From Planoprotostelium fungivorum (lineage: Eukaryota > Evosea > Variosea > Cavosteliida > Cavosteliaceae): DNA of 64,000 nucleotides. Made by a program: the position numbers and the translations under genes. The notes below the pieces were generated by a model. That model was given only the letters and a program-made list of their open reading frames with translations. It was not told where the DNA came from and did not search any database. Below are positions 1-12,119 of the stretch, one piece after another. Numbering within the stretch: position 1 is the stretch's first letter; the number at the start of each line of letters is the position of its first letter. The stretch is from assembly GCA_003024175.1 (NCBI GenBank), contig MDYQ01000539.1:1-64000 (forward strand). The letters run 5' to 3'.

Positions 1-3000
1 AAGATTGAATCGTATTCAATTGAGACTCACCGAGTCCCAAATTCTGACATGTCTTCTCTCGGCTGACGACCTCGTACACGTTCACCTTCAGCACGCGAAG
101 TAGAGCCAAGAGGAGATACGCTCGAATGTCTTCCTTCAACGTGTGTCTCAACGTATGTCTCAACAAATTCAAAACCCCTTCGAACAGTTGTCCCGCCATA
201 TCGATGCAGAACGTGTGAACCGAAGTCGAAATCCTTCTGTCGTCAGCTCACATCGATACACGTTCATTCACCTCTTCATCACCCTCGCATCTTCGTTGTA
301 GATGGGATGTTGTCTCGCCAATCGGTCCATGTTGGCGACGATGATGAGTACGGCCTGGAGCGGCTCGATGGCTCGATCACCCTGCACGTTCAATTCGGAC
401 AGAGTAAGAATGGCCTCCGGTGAATATTGGGGATAAGTGATGTTGGCCTGAGAAGAAGAGAGGGTGGGGCTGATACCCAGGTTCTTCCATTCGTGGAACG
501 TGTCGTCACAGAAGGACCATATGGCGTTACGCTTCGAATCGTAACACACCGTAGAATCTATATCACTTAACATCTCGTCTCGTTCATCTCTTTTCGAAAG
601 GGTGAAGGAAAAAGAAGTCGTTGTAGATGAGAGTGGACAGACTCACTGGAAGGACGGGGATCGATTTTCACATCAGTGATGTGCTTGCCGTCGATCATGG
701 AATAGACGCGTGTCTTATTGTACATCTGAGAATTATCGTTGGAGGGTATCAATACGTAGAGTTGGTAGCCCGTGGTGTAGAATGCTGATTTGTTCCACTG
801 CACCGAAGATATTCCAGTTTCTGGTGTCACTATCCTTTCATTCAGCAAGAAGAACTATCGATCGATTGTGATGATGAAAGGACGATCCAATCGTTCATCC
901 AACGAATCATGATCAATGAAAAGTGCAAAAGGCAATCGATCTCACCCTTGTGTGACGGTATAGATACACCTGATTCTCTCAGCAAGACACTCACGTCAGT
1001 CAATCGACCGGAAGAATATCCGTTGAGAGCCGAAGAGAAGAGCCCGATCGGCGAGTGTGAGTTGATCGAATGGTTGTGGTTCGTCGTGTCTTCGGTCGTG
1101 ATGTCCAGCAGCTTCGGTGGATTCACCACCTCGGCCAGATCGAAAGAACGAACCATCTGAATGTCCCCGGCAGACGTGAGCTCCCACACTTGTACCGCGT
1201 GGAGGTCTTGAAAGTCCTTTGACGATCCCTGATGCTTCTTGCGAGTGACAAAGTGGATGCACCTGCCCTCCGTGATCATGACCGTACGTGGGGCAAATTT
1301 TTCGGTCAAGTGAATGATGCGCTCTTCAGTCAGAGTGGCCGTATCCACCACACAGATCTGCACGGGTACTTCTTCGTCTTCCACCTACGGCTTCCGTTAA
1401 GAGGTGGAGACACAAGGAGCGTCGACGAATGAACGGTGGATCACCTGTCCCTCCCTCGCTTGGACTCGTACGGGCCTGGAAGGAATGATCTCTACACCTT
1501 CATCCATGTCCATGTCTTCTCCTTCGTCTTCTTCTTCTTCGTCTACATCTTGTAGATCGGCAGGATCGTACTCCTCCACTTCCAACTCATTCCTCGCTGT
1601 AGCCCCGGCGACGACAGAAGCGGAGGCAGTGTGGGGGGGGAGGTAATAGAGTTTACCATCGATGTGAACCATGGATCTGGGTCTCTCTCCTCGTCTGAAA
1701 TTCGGATTGTGTTCGTAGATCTGCCCCTGAATGGTACCCCCGTAACCACTTCCGATCTTTCTGAGGCCGTGCTGGTAGCTCTGTACGTACAGGTACGTAC
1801 CGTCTGATGCGATGACGTCATGGATGGATGAATCGAGGGAGGCCGAATCGATCTGCATGTTGTTGATCGTCCACGTGCCTGCATTACGTTGAATGGACGT
1901 AGAGAGAAATCGAACCATAGGAGAGACACAGTATAAGTAGAAGAACTCACTGCGTAAGCTTCTATCGAAGAAAACGGATAATTCCATGTCTTTGTCGTGT
2001 TCGGCCAGCTGCTTGAGGTACTGCGATATCTGGAGGGACCGATTTGCCCTCTCGTGAATGTGAAAGAGAACACCAGACAGTAAGAGCAAGTCCTTTGCCT
2101 TTCCCCTCGACATGATCAACCCAACGAGAGCGTTCACCGCCTGAACTCTCTCCACCGTGCCGGTGTCGTATTCACTGCCGACGATGAGAGACAAGATGAA
2201 ATCTTGAAATGCGTCGAGACAGTCTGCGGGCTCGTCGTGTAGTGCGAGAGGGGGTAGAGTGCCGAGGACATTGGTGAGAATGTTCAAAACTTGGGAGCAG
2301 AGTCTGCCGTAGTTGGCTTCCTGAAGAGAGTGAGGAGAGAGGGTGGGTGTCTGCTCACCTTGATGCCGCTGAGAGATTGGATGAGGGGGAAGAGGGTGAG
2401 GACACCCAGGCGAACGACGACGGGGACGGAGGGGTAATCGGGCTCGTCATCTGGGTTCTTTTCTTCTCTCTTGACGTTCTCCTACTTGCATCAGCACCCG
2501 AGATGATGATGAGATGTTCTTGATGGAGAGATCTCAGGGGCAAGATGAAATAATGTCTCACCTTTCTCTCTTTTCTGGAGAGTTCTCGCAAGTATGCCCC
2601 ATGAAGTCTCTGTTGAACGGCGAGTCTCTTCTTCAGAACGGAGAGGAAGGATGAATCACCGGAGGGTGAGCACATGTCGAGAAGCTCGCGACTCCACTGT
2701 TCGATGGCGTTCTTCTTGAAGATGGACTCTTCGATCTCCACCAGACCGATGAGTTTGTGCGCCAATTCAATTTCACTGTTCTAATGGAAGATGAGTGATT
2801 GGGCAAGAAAAAGAAATGCACGAGGGATATCTGACGTAATGTTTGATCACCTTTGGCCGGTTCGTCTTCTTCTTATGAGGCTCTAAATCTTCTTTCTCTT
2901 GATCTTGTGCCTCAATTTCGTTGTACTTGCTGTTGACAAATACTTCATTGAAAACAATCGTTTCCTCTCGAAGAGGAAGCCACGTTAAATCATCCTCTCT

Positions 3001-3045
3001 CGTTCGTTCGAGTTCCTCAGCGTTGGGTATTGAAGAAATGTCCAT
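1..3045 (-). CDS. Giant HECTD4/ZZEF1-like protein, N-terminal part (partial, runs off left edge)
   Basis: The start codon is at 3045 and coding continues past position 1, so the C-terminus (a HECT domain if the HECTD4 assignment is right) is outside the window. Exons are recognisable at about 3045-2851, 2780-2562, 2480-2360, 2300-1400, 1384-995, 848-650 and 573-268, with more coding to the edge. The second exon joins cleanly at NSEIELAHKLIGLV. The segment VNALVGLIMSRGKAKDLLLL resembles the ARG-type helical motif shared by HECTD4, ZZEF1 and HERC-like giants. Following blocks (TWTINNMQIDSASLDSSIHD, then a GTYLYVQSYQHGLRKIGSG stretch) look like beta-propeller or SPRY-like strands. An acidic run of Asp/Glu lies near 1500-1560. 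The later block CYDSKRNAIWSF is typical of HECTD4-type regions. The role would be ubiquitin ligation by homology. Family membership is inferred from short motifs only; the coding status itself is secure. Confidence 0.6.
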
Positions 3046-3867
3046 AATATTAAGACCCCCTTCAATGAATCAGCGAATTAATCTATACAGAAGAGTTGGC
3101 ATGTCTTCAATGAGATGAAGGTTCAGGATAACGAATCAAGAAGCCAAATTAACTGTGCTGGACAGTGGAACATTGATTGATGAGCGACGTATATACCAAA
3201 TAATTACCTACTCAAACGATATACCCAATTGTGAGGATAAGATGTGAATGTGTCTCGTGATGGAGGAAAGTTGTTTGTGATCTGCAGCAAAATGTGGTGT
3301 CAATCTACACTGCAGTGGCACCTCTATCTGCAGGAGTGGCTCAGGCAACTGTCCTTGGATGTGCACGATCTTAGAACATTCATAAAAGTAGTGGTATCTT
3401 CCTCTTGAACCAAGTTTCCTGATTTCACCCCAAATGATCATGTTCAACTCCATCTCCCATCCGAAGCAGGACAATTATCAAGATGCACATTTAGCTTGAA
3501 TGAGACCACGTCATCGCACACCGTCCTAATATGGTCGTCTCTGTACACTATGACCATTTAGAGCTTTCGATTCTTTTATTTCATGTTTCTATAGGTATAT
3601 TGTTTATTACGAAAACTGGTGGGGAGCCTCTCTGATTCTTCAGAAACAGAGCGACTCGTCTAATGGATAGATCAACTCTGTACTCTTCAGTGGCAACCGT
3701 GATGAGTTGAGGCTCACGGTGTGCCTTCGAGCTTCTCGTTCTTCGGGGTAGAGGACTCGCCTCTATCGTCGGAATCGGCATGGAGAATTACCCTCCAGTT
3801 GGGCAATGCCCATGGTCCACGGCCTCGTGTGCCGCCGTGAAATTTGCTCAGATTTTCGTGTGCGGAG
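3046..3867. other. Intergenic or unresolved stretch with weak coding signal
   Basis: Between the start of the giant gene and the small plus gene lies about 820 bp without a supported gene. A minus frame at 3474-3208 (88 codons, starting MSCFGWEMELN) has protein-like composition, and two overlapping minus frames at 3581-3929 also read as protein for 60-70 codons. None has recognisable homology, and I could not chain them with convincing splice sites. They may be exons of a diverged gene or chance frames. Confidence 0.3.
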
Positions 3868-4148
3868 ATGAGGCCTATGCAAATCACCCAGCGAGAGATC
3901 ATGAGCAGCAACACTAAATTCAACGTCACTTTTACGGACTCTAAAGATCAAGTCTCCCAAGTAGACCAGGTGATTGTGATGTATCAACATGTGATTGATT
4001 TTCTTAGCCCGTCACGTTTGAGCATGGAAAACACTTTGCGAAACCGCTCAGTGAAGATGACGTGGGTAAATTGGCCAAAATGGATGCTGAAGCACGAAAG
4101 AAAGAGAAGCATGCCAACGCCACCTCATTCAATTTCGATGCCAGATGA
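3868..4148 (+). CDS. Small uncharacterised protein (about 67-78 aa, two exons)
   Basis: Two exons join in phase: one ending TDSKDQVSQVDQ, then an intron of about 44 bp (GTGATT...TTCTTAG, roughly 3971-4008), then PVTFEHGKHFAKPLSEDDVG and a Lys/Glu/Ala-rich helix ending NATSFNFDAR and TGA at 4146-4148. In-frame ATG codons at 3868, 3877 and 3901 are all possible starts; 3901 gives a tidy MSSNTKFNVTF beginning. No signal peptide or membrane segment is visible. The C-terminal half is strongly charged and probably helical. It is convergent with the minus-strand gene whose stop is at 4200, leaving about 50 bp between them. I do not recognise the family. Support is the in-frame splice and coding composition, so moderate confidence. 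Confidence 0.5.
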
Positions 4149-4199
4149 TAATGAATGTCTCAAGATGTACAGATTTGGTTTATGTCATGTTCGATGTCT

Positions 4200-5404
4200 T
4201 CATTCATCATCGTCTTCCCAATAGGAGAAGACGTGCATAACTGACCATCGATCAGCATCACATCACATCACAACATCATCTTCTTACGTGTCTCATAATC
4301 GATGTCCTCGTTCATAAACGAAGAACAGAGTTTTTCGTTCTGTCCCCCTCCATCGTACTTGAGATTCTCAATGATTTGTCTCTTCTTGATGTTCCTTTTC
4401 TGGCTTAGTGCGCTCGCTGAGACAATGAGGTGTCTCTCACTCTGCAGATATAGATCGACTGAGGTCGGTCATAGCCGTGAGTGTCTCGGCAAGCTGAAAT
4501 TGTCTCTCGTCTTTCACGTTATCGGTGTCTCTCTTTCCTAAATGAGGTGTTTGCAATTGGTAATCGTTCGTGATCTGCTCGATCAAATTCAATATACGGT
4601 AGAGTTTGGCATCAAAGTCGAATCTAAGGACTAATCAATAATGATGTTCACCGTGCACATCGCTCAGATATTTTCATTATTTAGATCACTCACAACATCT
4701 TCTTCAAAGATCGTAGCGCTGTTTCCATCCGTTGAATATGAGCTCTCAACAGAAGAGCAGAGTAATCACCATCGATATCAGCCAATGCACCGTATCTCGT
4801 CCTCTTGTCTCCCTCTCCACTCAGCAATAGAGGCACTCGAGATGATATGTTCTGAATCGAACTGACCAACGGAGAAGCCTCATCTACGTGCAATCTCGAC
4901 CACAGCCACAGTTCAGACTGCAGATCGTTCAACCTTCCCCTGAATCGTGCCACATCCATCCTCTCAATGCGATTCTTCCTCCTTTCTCTACCGTCCCACA
5001 ATCCGACTTTTGAACATTGCTTGAGCGGACATCTTTTCCACAGTATAACCAGATCACAACACAAACAACTGAGTGCGAATTCAATGTGGTTCTTATACTA
5101 ACGGTCTCTTCGGGGGCAAAGTTGGTGGTGACGGATACCGCAAAGCACGCAGGAGACTTGAATCTGGCTGGGTGGCCGACCATGATGTCCTCTGTTCTCA
5201 TGATAGATGATGGTCGTGTCAAAGCTGGAAACGACATACTGCATTCATGCATACTTTCCTGAACGAAAAGAACAGATAACATCAAAAGTACATTTCTGGA
5301 TCTACACCCTGCGATGGAAGAAGCCAATCAAAATTCTTTATATCATCATGCTTCTTCAACGCTGGTCTGTACAAAACGGATGAAGATGAACCACTGTTAT
5401 CCAT
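4200..5404 (-). CDS. Uncharacterised protein, about 290 aa, at least six exons
   Basis: The chosen start at 5404 opens MDNSGSSSSVLYRPALKKHD. Introns can be placed with matching phase: GTGTAG...TTTCCAG (near 5308-5212), GTTAGT...CTCAAG (near 5103-5017), GTGAGT...CTTAG (near 4688-4626) and a 37-bp GTGAGA...CTAAG intron (near 4448-4412), with a last intron before LMHVFSYWEDDDE and the TGA at 4202-4200. The middle is a helical region rich in Arg/Leu (for example RLNDLQSELWLWSRL), followed by a second helix block (KLYRILNLIEQITNDYQLQT); the tail is acidic. No catalytic motif, signal peptide or membrane span is visible, and I do not recognise the family. An upstream minus frame beginning at 5612 reads as protein but does not splice into this model in phase. 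Confidence 0.55.
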
Positions 5405-5888
5405 GCGATGACTCAATTGTCCATGTCGGGGCGGGAACTACGAGCGAACTCCAATCCATCAAGATCGTGGGCGTCTCTACCTCTGATGATGTCTTCTGTG
5501 CATGGTGATCCTTCTTCAGTTCATCGTAATTGTCGAAGCTAACCCCGGGCGGCGTCAGGGGCACAGCTCTTCGCTTCGTGGTGGGAGATCGGTTGTATCG
5601 GTATCTATCCATCTGTCTTTCGATTACACGTGTCTTTCCACTTGTTCTTGTGTCTGCTCTCTCAATTATGATGGTTCAGTGCTCTTTTCTAGCCGATTCC
5701 GAAATTTCGGATTATTGTTGAGGACTCAACCGCCTGCCAGAGCGTACAGGAGTCACATCTGAATCTGCTTCTCTTATCGGGTTAGGATGCATCCAGCTTG
5801 AACCTGAAGCGCAAACCTGCGTCCCAAAAAAAATTGGCGGTTGTAGTATTCCGTGTCAGCCCTGATCGGATGAAACATTACGATCGTG
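5405..5888. other. Spacer between divergent genes
   Basis: This 484-bp stretch separates the minus-strand unknown gene from the plus-strand oxygenase and probably holds both promoters. A minus frame of 71 codons starting at 5612 (MDRYRYNRSPTTKRRAVP) looks protein-like and could be an alternative first exon, but I could not connect it in phase. I see no RNA gene or repeat here. Confidence 0.4.
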
Positions 5889-7340
5889 ATGGAAGGAAGA
5901 GAGATCCCCGTCATAGACGTCGGTGCTGTTATCGGAGACAATACTGACGTTGATTCGGAAGCTTTCCGGGCAGTTGCTAGTCAGATTGACCATGCGTGTC
6001 GTACCATTGGTGAAATAGAACAAAACAATCCACGCTGAAGAGCCATAGGTTTCTTCTACATTACAAATTTCGGTGTCGCAGACGATTTGGTGATTTGCTG
6101 ATGATTCTTTGTCTTCTCACGGGCAACAGATGAATCGGACACTGCTTCTCGCTCGTCAATTGTTCGATTTACCTTTGGAAGAGAAAGAAAAGGCATCCAT
6201 TACGAAATCACCCAATCATAGAGGTTATGTCGGTGAGCCATCAAAGTTACATCTACCCTGAAGGACGAAAGGAATGGGGATCGAGAACATAGACGATACG
6301 ATCGATGCCGAAGCCGGTACGTACGGTGATGTGAAGGTTGCTGATTGGGTTGAGGTCACGGCGATCTCAAAGAGGCATTCGATTTATCAGACGATATCCA
6401 CGGAGGAGAAGACAAGTTATACGGTCCCAATCTGTGAGATGTCTTTACTTCTTTCAAACAAGACGCATCCTTGTATCTACTTCAAATGATGACACAGAAG
6501 AACAGATGGCCTCCCGCTCTAGACGAAAAGTGGAGGAATGAGGTGAGAATCACTAAGTATTTGGATTCATTCAGATCGAACATACATAGATGATGGATCA
6601 CTATCACAGGATGTGTAAATTGTGTATGAGCATTCTGAGGGCCTTCACTCCTTCCTTGGGTGTATCACCGGATCATTTCGAAGAGATGTACGAGAGACCT
6701 CTGGCCGCCCTGAGGTGAACATGATCAACGATCACGATCGCACACTGTGATGATCGGCTTCTCATCTGATCATCTCCTCACCGTGACTCAAGCGATGACG
6801 CTCTGCAGGTTACTGCGTTATCCTCCATCGAAATCGACCAACAAGAAAGCGGAGCACCAACTGGCCTGCGGCACTCACACCGATTACGGCTTCATCACTC
6901 TACTTCAACAGGTCTCGAACTTTTATTCCTTCTACGTCTGATCTTCTCAGGACAACGTGGGAGGCTTACAAGTGCAAAATACGATGGGCGAATGGGTCGA
7001 CGCCCTCCCCATACCCAACACGCTACTCATCAACTTGGGGTGAACTCATCAGCCGATCTCATCAGCTGACATGATGCGTAGCGACATGATGTCCGCCGTG
7101 ACGAATCATCAGTACGTAGCGACACCTCATCGTGTGCTCCAAAACGGCACGACAAACTATCGCTATTCGATTCCTCTCTTCTTCAACCCACAGTGGTCCA
7201 CTGTCCTCACCACTTTCCCCGCTTTCCTTCGCGAGGGTGTAGAACCCGTACCACCCTTTGTATTTGGAGAACATCTGACGGCCAGGCTGAACGCAACTTA
7301 TTCTCACAGAAGAGAGGAGAAAGTGAAAGATTCAGCGTAA
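5889..7340 (+). CDS. 2-oxoglutarate/Fe(II)-dependent oxygenase, isopenicillin N synthase-like
   Basis: The protein starts MEGREIPVIDVGAVIGD, matching the N-terminal DIOX_N signature (xIPVIDxxxL) of isopenicillin N synthase-like enzymes, and is spliced from about seven exons to roughly 330 aa, the usual family size. The iron ligands are visible: His and Asp in GTHTDYGFITLL and the distal His in ATPHRVL. The 2-oxoglutarate-binding Arg-x-Ser is in NYRYSIPLFF. The substrate-side block DNVGGLQVQNTMGEWVD is also canonical. The exon junction LINLG/DMMSAVTNHQYVATPHR uses an acceptor at about 7082 (GCGTAG|CGAC). The TAA is at 7338-7340. The reaction is expected to be a 2OG-coupled hydroxylation or ring modification of a small molecule; the substrate cannot be told from sequence. 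Probably cytosolic, since no signal peptide is seen. Confidence 0.9.
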
Positions 7341-7605
7341 GATAAATTGTTCTCGTTAAAGAACGCACGAATAGAGACAACGACACATGTTCTCATCGTT
7401 CTATTTATCATTTTCGCTTTGTTTCTTCTCCTTTCAATGTTCAAGAGAGGAGGGGAGGGTTGTTCTCAGATGCCCAATTGTGAAGGATGTGGTTCACGTA
7501 AGAGAGAACGTGATTCGTGGACATGTGATTGCTATTCGAATCGCTCCTTAAAGCTCCCATATCGAAACGTGAATTCTGCCCGCGATGAGTTCATGATCAT
7601 CGCCA

Positions 7606-9320
7606 TCACAAACGACTCACGATGTTATCTGCGACCGAGGTGAACTGCTGACTCGTGGACTCTGCGTGGATTCTCGATATGATTGTCCTCCAATCCATGC
7701 AGGGAGGTCCGCTGAGATATTGAGTCTCCGTCGTGCCGCTGTGGTTGAAGTGCTTGTATTCGATAACCGAAAAGTTCTTCACGTCCTCCATCCAAACGAC
7801 TCTCCTTCTCAGTTTGTGGCCCTGAGGCGTTTGGATGTAAAAATAACGTTTCTGTAGGTTGCCTGAGGTGATCGATCAGCCGATCGTGATCGCGATCGCG
7901 ATGACATCACCTGCACATGTGGCACCGCGGCTGGATTTCCAGATGTAGCCGTCACAGTTACCTGATGGTAGAAATCCTTTCTCTCCGCGGAAGACGTAAC
8001 AGAAGACGTTCTGTGAATTCCTCAGAAATTCATCTGTCGTTTCGATCAGATCGTCCATCACGTGATCATGATGCGTGTCGATCTCACCCGGTAGCAGTTC
8101 CCTCGTTGTAGATGCGTATTCTGGATTCTCGCTGACGAATCGAATGGTTTCTTCTATGAATTCGTCCCAGCGATTTTTAACAAAGACTTTTGGAGGTTCT
8201 AAACCGGGAGAGAGTGCAGAACGTGGGCCGTTGAGTCTCTGATTGCGATTGTGACATAGGCTGAGACCGATGAAGACGTTGGGCATGACCTGATCTTTCG
8301 TTTAATCACGTGATGGACGTGCGGATGATCGAGCGATCGCGATGAATGTCTCACACTGACCTCTTTGAATTCACAGAACCAAGTGATGTGGGGGAATTGT
8401 TTGAGTTTACTGATGGCAAAGCTGGACATCTTTGTCTCTGGGTCCAAATTGGAAGACCAGAGATCATACATGGCGTTGACGTCTGCGACTTGCTGTCCAG
8501 TTTCAGCTGGAGAGGGTGAGTCTAGAACATGATGGTTGTGTCTTCATCTCACCTGTCGTCTTTCCTCTTAAGACACTGGGGTGATTATAGCCCAGAGCTT
8601 CTGCGGCGATCTTGTTGGCGGCCAAAAATTTATACAGACCCCTCTGATGCATCTGCGAATGGGTGAGTCCATCGACTATGTGGGGGCTTCAATCACCTCG
8701 ACCAGAGTGATGCTGATGTTTCTCATTCCCAGAGTGACTCCGACGATATCCTCTTCGACGGCATTAGCGAGTCCATCTAACTCGTTGGGACCTTTGTTCG
8801 GTGAGGATGGGATGATTTGAAGGATGAATCTCACCTTGTTGGAAGAAGAGTCGAGCCAGATTACTTTCTGGTGGATTCTTCTTGACTTTGGCTGTGGCGA
8901 TAACGTACGAAGTCAACTTCAATTGCATGGATCGAAACCTGAGAGAGATGAGACGATTCAGAAGACTGTGAACATACTTGACGCGAATGGTTGATCCATC
9001 AATCGTGAAGTCTTCTTCATTTGCTTTTCCTGAGGAAGAGGTAGAATTAACTACGCTCCAAAATCGATTTGTGAGCTGGCTGTTTGATTTCAATCTCTGC
9101 GACTCCAGTATAGACGTTACCTCTGACTCCCATTACCCAGCAATAGCGTAGAGAGAAGTTGTCTCGCTTGGTCATTGATAACGGAAACCGTCGGTGGTGC
9201 ATTGTATGGACAGCTGATCACAACGGTGGCTTTATCCGTCAATAGGACATTTAATGCAGTCTCTTCAGCTGATACAGACAACGCGAAACATTCAGGCCCC
9301 GCGATGCGTTGCCTCTTCAT
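7606..9320 (-). CDS. Uncharacterised multi-exon protein with a C-terminal RYFY...RRRVVW motif region
   Basis: The start at 9320 reads MKRQRIAGPECFALSVSAEE. In-phase introns give exons ending LLSTLLLE, KSILER, TIRVK, LARLFFQQG and NISITLVE; three of the first introns are under 45 bp. A later exon begins MHQRGLYKFLAANKIAAEAL, which loosely recalls a PAS-type helix. Next come MSSFAISKLKQFPHITWFCE and a long exon (8283-7915) with WDEFIEETIRFVSENPEY. The C-terminal part contains GYIWKSSRGA and then KRYFYIQTPQGHKLRRRVVW, a pattern I associate only loosely with DNA-binding-like modules in protist proteins (for example CG-1-like). No signal peptide or transmembrane span is evident. It converges with the oxygenase (265 bp between stops). 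The gene is well supported; its function is not known. Confidence 0.6.
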
Positions 9321-9420
9321 CTTCCTCTGTTTGTCCTTTGCGAACCCTGTCACGCTGCTAAAAAGCAAATCTGAGTTTTCCGTTTTATTTTTGACAGAAA
9401 TCTCCTGGTGGTCTCGCTAG

Positions 9421-9979
9421 CACAGGGCGGTGGGGAGCAATATATCAAATAAGGATACAGTCACCCCAGCACCATTGCAATCGGGTGCCGCGAGCTTATT
9501 CTATAGACACTGGGGCAGTATCGGTGCAGGGCACAGTTCTCTGAAAATATGAAATATGAATCAATTACCCGCCTGGCTGTTGCGTGAGTAAAGACTCACT
9601 CGTGAGTACAGTTGGGTAACGGATAGAGCTACCGTTGATCTTCTGAATAGATAGCCTATCTCATTTTCTCATCCGATCGATATTGGGTCTAGGAGTAGGT
9701 TCAAGTTGGCATCAATCATCGTCTTCTCTCACGATGGAACCTGAAGCGCTTGCCGATCACGCGACAGCACCCCTTTGTTGCCAAGAGGTCGATATTTACG
9801 GAGTACTCCCCATTTTTGAGCACATTGAGTAGAGCTGGAGTAGATCTGTGTACCCTCAGGGACTTTCAGATCGTCCTAAAATATCCAATTTACATTGTTT
9901 TAATCTTTTTAATTGAAGGTGGAAAGCAGGTTGACGTTGACGAGAAAACGACACGCTCATCTTCACCCGATCGACAGCA
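9421..9979. other. Intergenic spacer between divergent genes
   Basis: About 560 bp of non-coding sequence upstream of the DUF4832 gene (+) and upstream of the minus-strand unknown gene. It is locally A/T-rich, with a GAGTAAAGACTCACTCGTGAGTAC stretch at 9590-9610 containing the near-palindrome ACTCACTCGTGAGT. No ORF of convincing composition, tRNA or repeat was found. Confidence 0.4.
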
Positions 9980-11963
9980 ATGAGGTCGGAGATCATCCTC
10001 CTATGCTTGTTATCTCCATTGGTTTCTGGTGATATCTTCTATGAGTCCCAGTTCACATACAGCACCACCAACACCCAGAGTAATCCCCTCAGAGGTAATC
10101 CGACTCTTCATCGCCAAATGATAGAAGGACAGGTTTCGTCCCGTTCGGTGGAGGTGATAGGGACCCTTGTACCTCTTTTCCATGCTCGATGGAGAACACA
10201 TACATCCCATTCATCTCTCTGATGTCGAATTGGAATACCTTCAACTTCTCTTCCATCGATGCAGTTTTCAGCAGTGTGGCATCTAGAGGTGATCTGTCCC
10301 ACACATGGTGCGCTGCTGACAAAGATAAGGACATCAATCTATCATCCGCGTCTATGTGGACTACCCAGATGAAAACAGCGATACCATTCAAGTAAGAACC
10401 ACCAATCACCTCCCTCTCACCTTCCATTAGAAAATCCTCCCCGCATTTCTGATCAGCGGCACGACGGTCATAGACAACAATGACGGTACGGGAGTCCACC
10501 CCGATTACGATAACGCCAACCTCATCAAGGCTCTCCAACAACTCATCGCCGCCCTCGGTGAGTCCAATCACCATCCCCCCATCTTCATTCGGCAGGTGTC
10601 TCGATCTGTGACTGATGCGAAGGGCAGGAGCCAAATACGACGGAGACAACAGAATTGCAGTCTGGCAGACTGGCCTGTTGGGTCATTGGGGAGAATGGCA
10701 CAATTATCCTACCACCGATTTCGCGAGCACCGGCAACCAGAAGCTCATCCTCGATGCGTTCACCACCGCCTTCCAGAAGACCAAGCTGCAGGTGAGCTTT
10801 CCCGCCACGGCATCGGATTCAAATTTCGAACGACGGGGACGTTGACGTTGGTACAGGTCAGATATCCCAATAAGATCGGAGGTTATGTTCCCAGCCAGCT
10901 AAACATGGGTTACTATGACGACAGTTTCATGGAGGATACGTATGGGCCGAACGATTACGACTTTTCCAACCAACTGTCTTCCGTAAACGGACAAGACATC
11001 TGGAAGACACAGGTCGGTCTCATCATCTCACCGTCACATCATCATCGTCTTATCATCACCATCACATCGTCACATGGAGTTCATGTCTAACGACACTCAT
11101 CAGATGATGGGAGGTGAACTGTACCCTCCCTATCAGAAATGTGCCTTCGGTAGTTCTGCCTGCTCGGGTGCCCTCGATTGGTACCAATGTGCCAATCTCA
11201 CCAAGCCCGCGTGGATGTGGAACAACTACGCCTTCTCCGGTTCATACACTGCGACTCAGAAGACAAATGCACTGGTGGCTGCCTCCCTCATGGGCTATCA
11301 GCTTCATGTCTCCTCCCTCAAAGTCTCTCAGACTTGCAATGGAAACCAGTGAGTCATCATGATGTCGTGATGATGTTGTGATGATGGTGATGTTGTGATG
11401 ATGTGATGATGTGATGTTGATGTAATGCTGACACAAAGATAGGTGTAACGTCGTGGCAACTGTCAGCATCGTCAACAAGGGAAACACACCCTTCTATTAC
11501 CCCATCTCTGTACAGCTATCCATCCGTGGAGTGACGACGACCCAGTCTCTTGACACTACACCCGGGTCTTCAAACACTTACGATCTATCCATCTCAGGTG
11601 AACTCACACATCACTCATTAGACGTCATCTCATCATCACACAGGTGTTCCATCCGTTGCTGGACAGACAGTTTTCATCTCTCTCACGAGCCCTTTCGTTC
11701 TGACCCAGTCTCCCGTCAAATTTGCGACGAGCGAGGCTCAGTCCAACGGAGCCCTCAGTGTCCTCATGGCATCTACTGCGACCACTCAATCCACCTTCAC
11801 CACTTCGACTTTCACTCAGACCCCTGGATCTACCAGTGGTCCGACCACGTCAATTTTGGGGGCTGTCAATGGTACGACTGTCACTGGTCCTCTGAGCGGC
11901 ACTTCCGGGTCTGCGATGGTGGCTGTATCTCTAGCTCTGATCGCTCTTCTGCTCATGGTCTGA
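9980..11963 (+). CDS. Secreted or membrane-anchored DUF4832-family protein
   Basis: The N-terminus MRSEIILLCLLSPLVSGDIF is a clear signal peptide with likely cleavage after VSG. The mature part begins with NTQSNPLRG, matching the NPxRGF hallmark at the start of DUF4874/DUF4832 proteins. Central motifs fit the family: SGWNTFNFSSIDAVFSS-like text after the first intron and GLLGHWGEWHNYP, the conserved G-x-x-GxWGEWH block of the TIM-barrel-like domain. The C-terminal part (TVSIVNKGNTPFYYPISVQL) matches the DUF4832 beta-sandwich. It is followed by a Thr/Ser-rich linker (TTQSTFTTSTFTQTPGSTS) and a hydrophobic tail (MVAVSLALIALLLMV) ending at the stop, typical of a GPI signal or tail anchor. Six or seven introns, one GATGAT-rich (11351-11443). 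The role is probably a cell-surface carbohydrate-active or binding protein; no substrate is known to me. Confidence 0.82.
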
Positions 11964-12119
11964 GAAAATAAAGAAGAGCCGACGGAAACAAAATAAATTA
12001 GATGATCAGTATTTAATTAATTAATTTTCAGGGAAGCAGGGAGCCGAATACATTCGCCGAACAGATGATCTAATCATCCGCAAGATGAAATCACCAAACA
12101 CACGAGAGGATACACGCTC

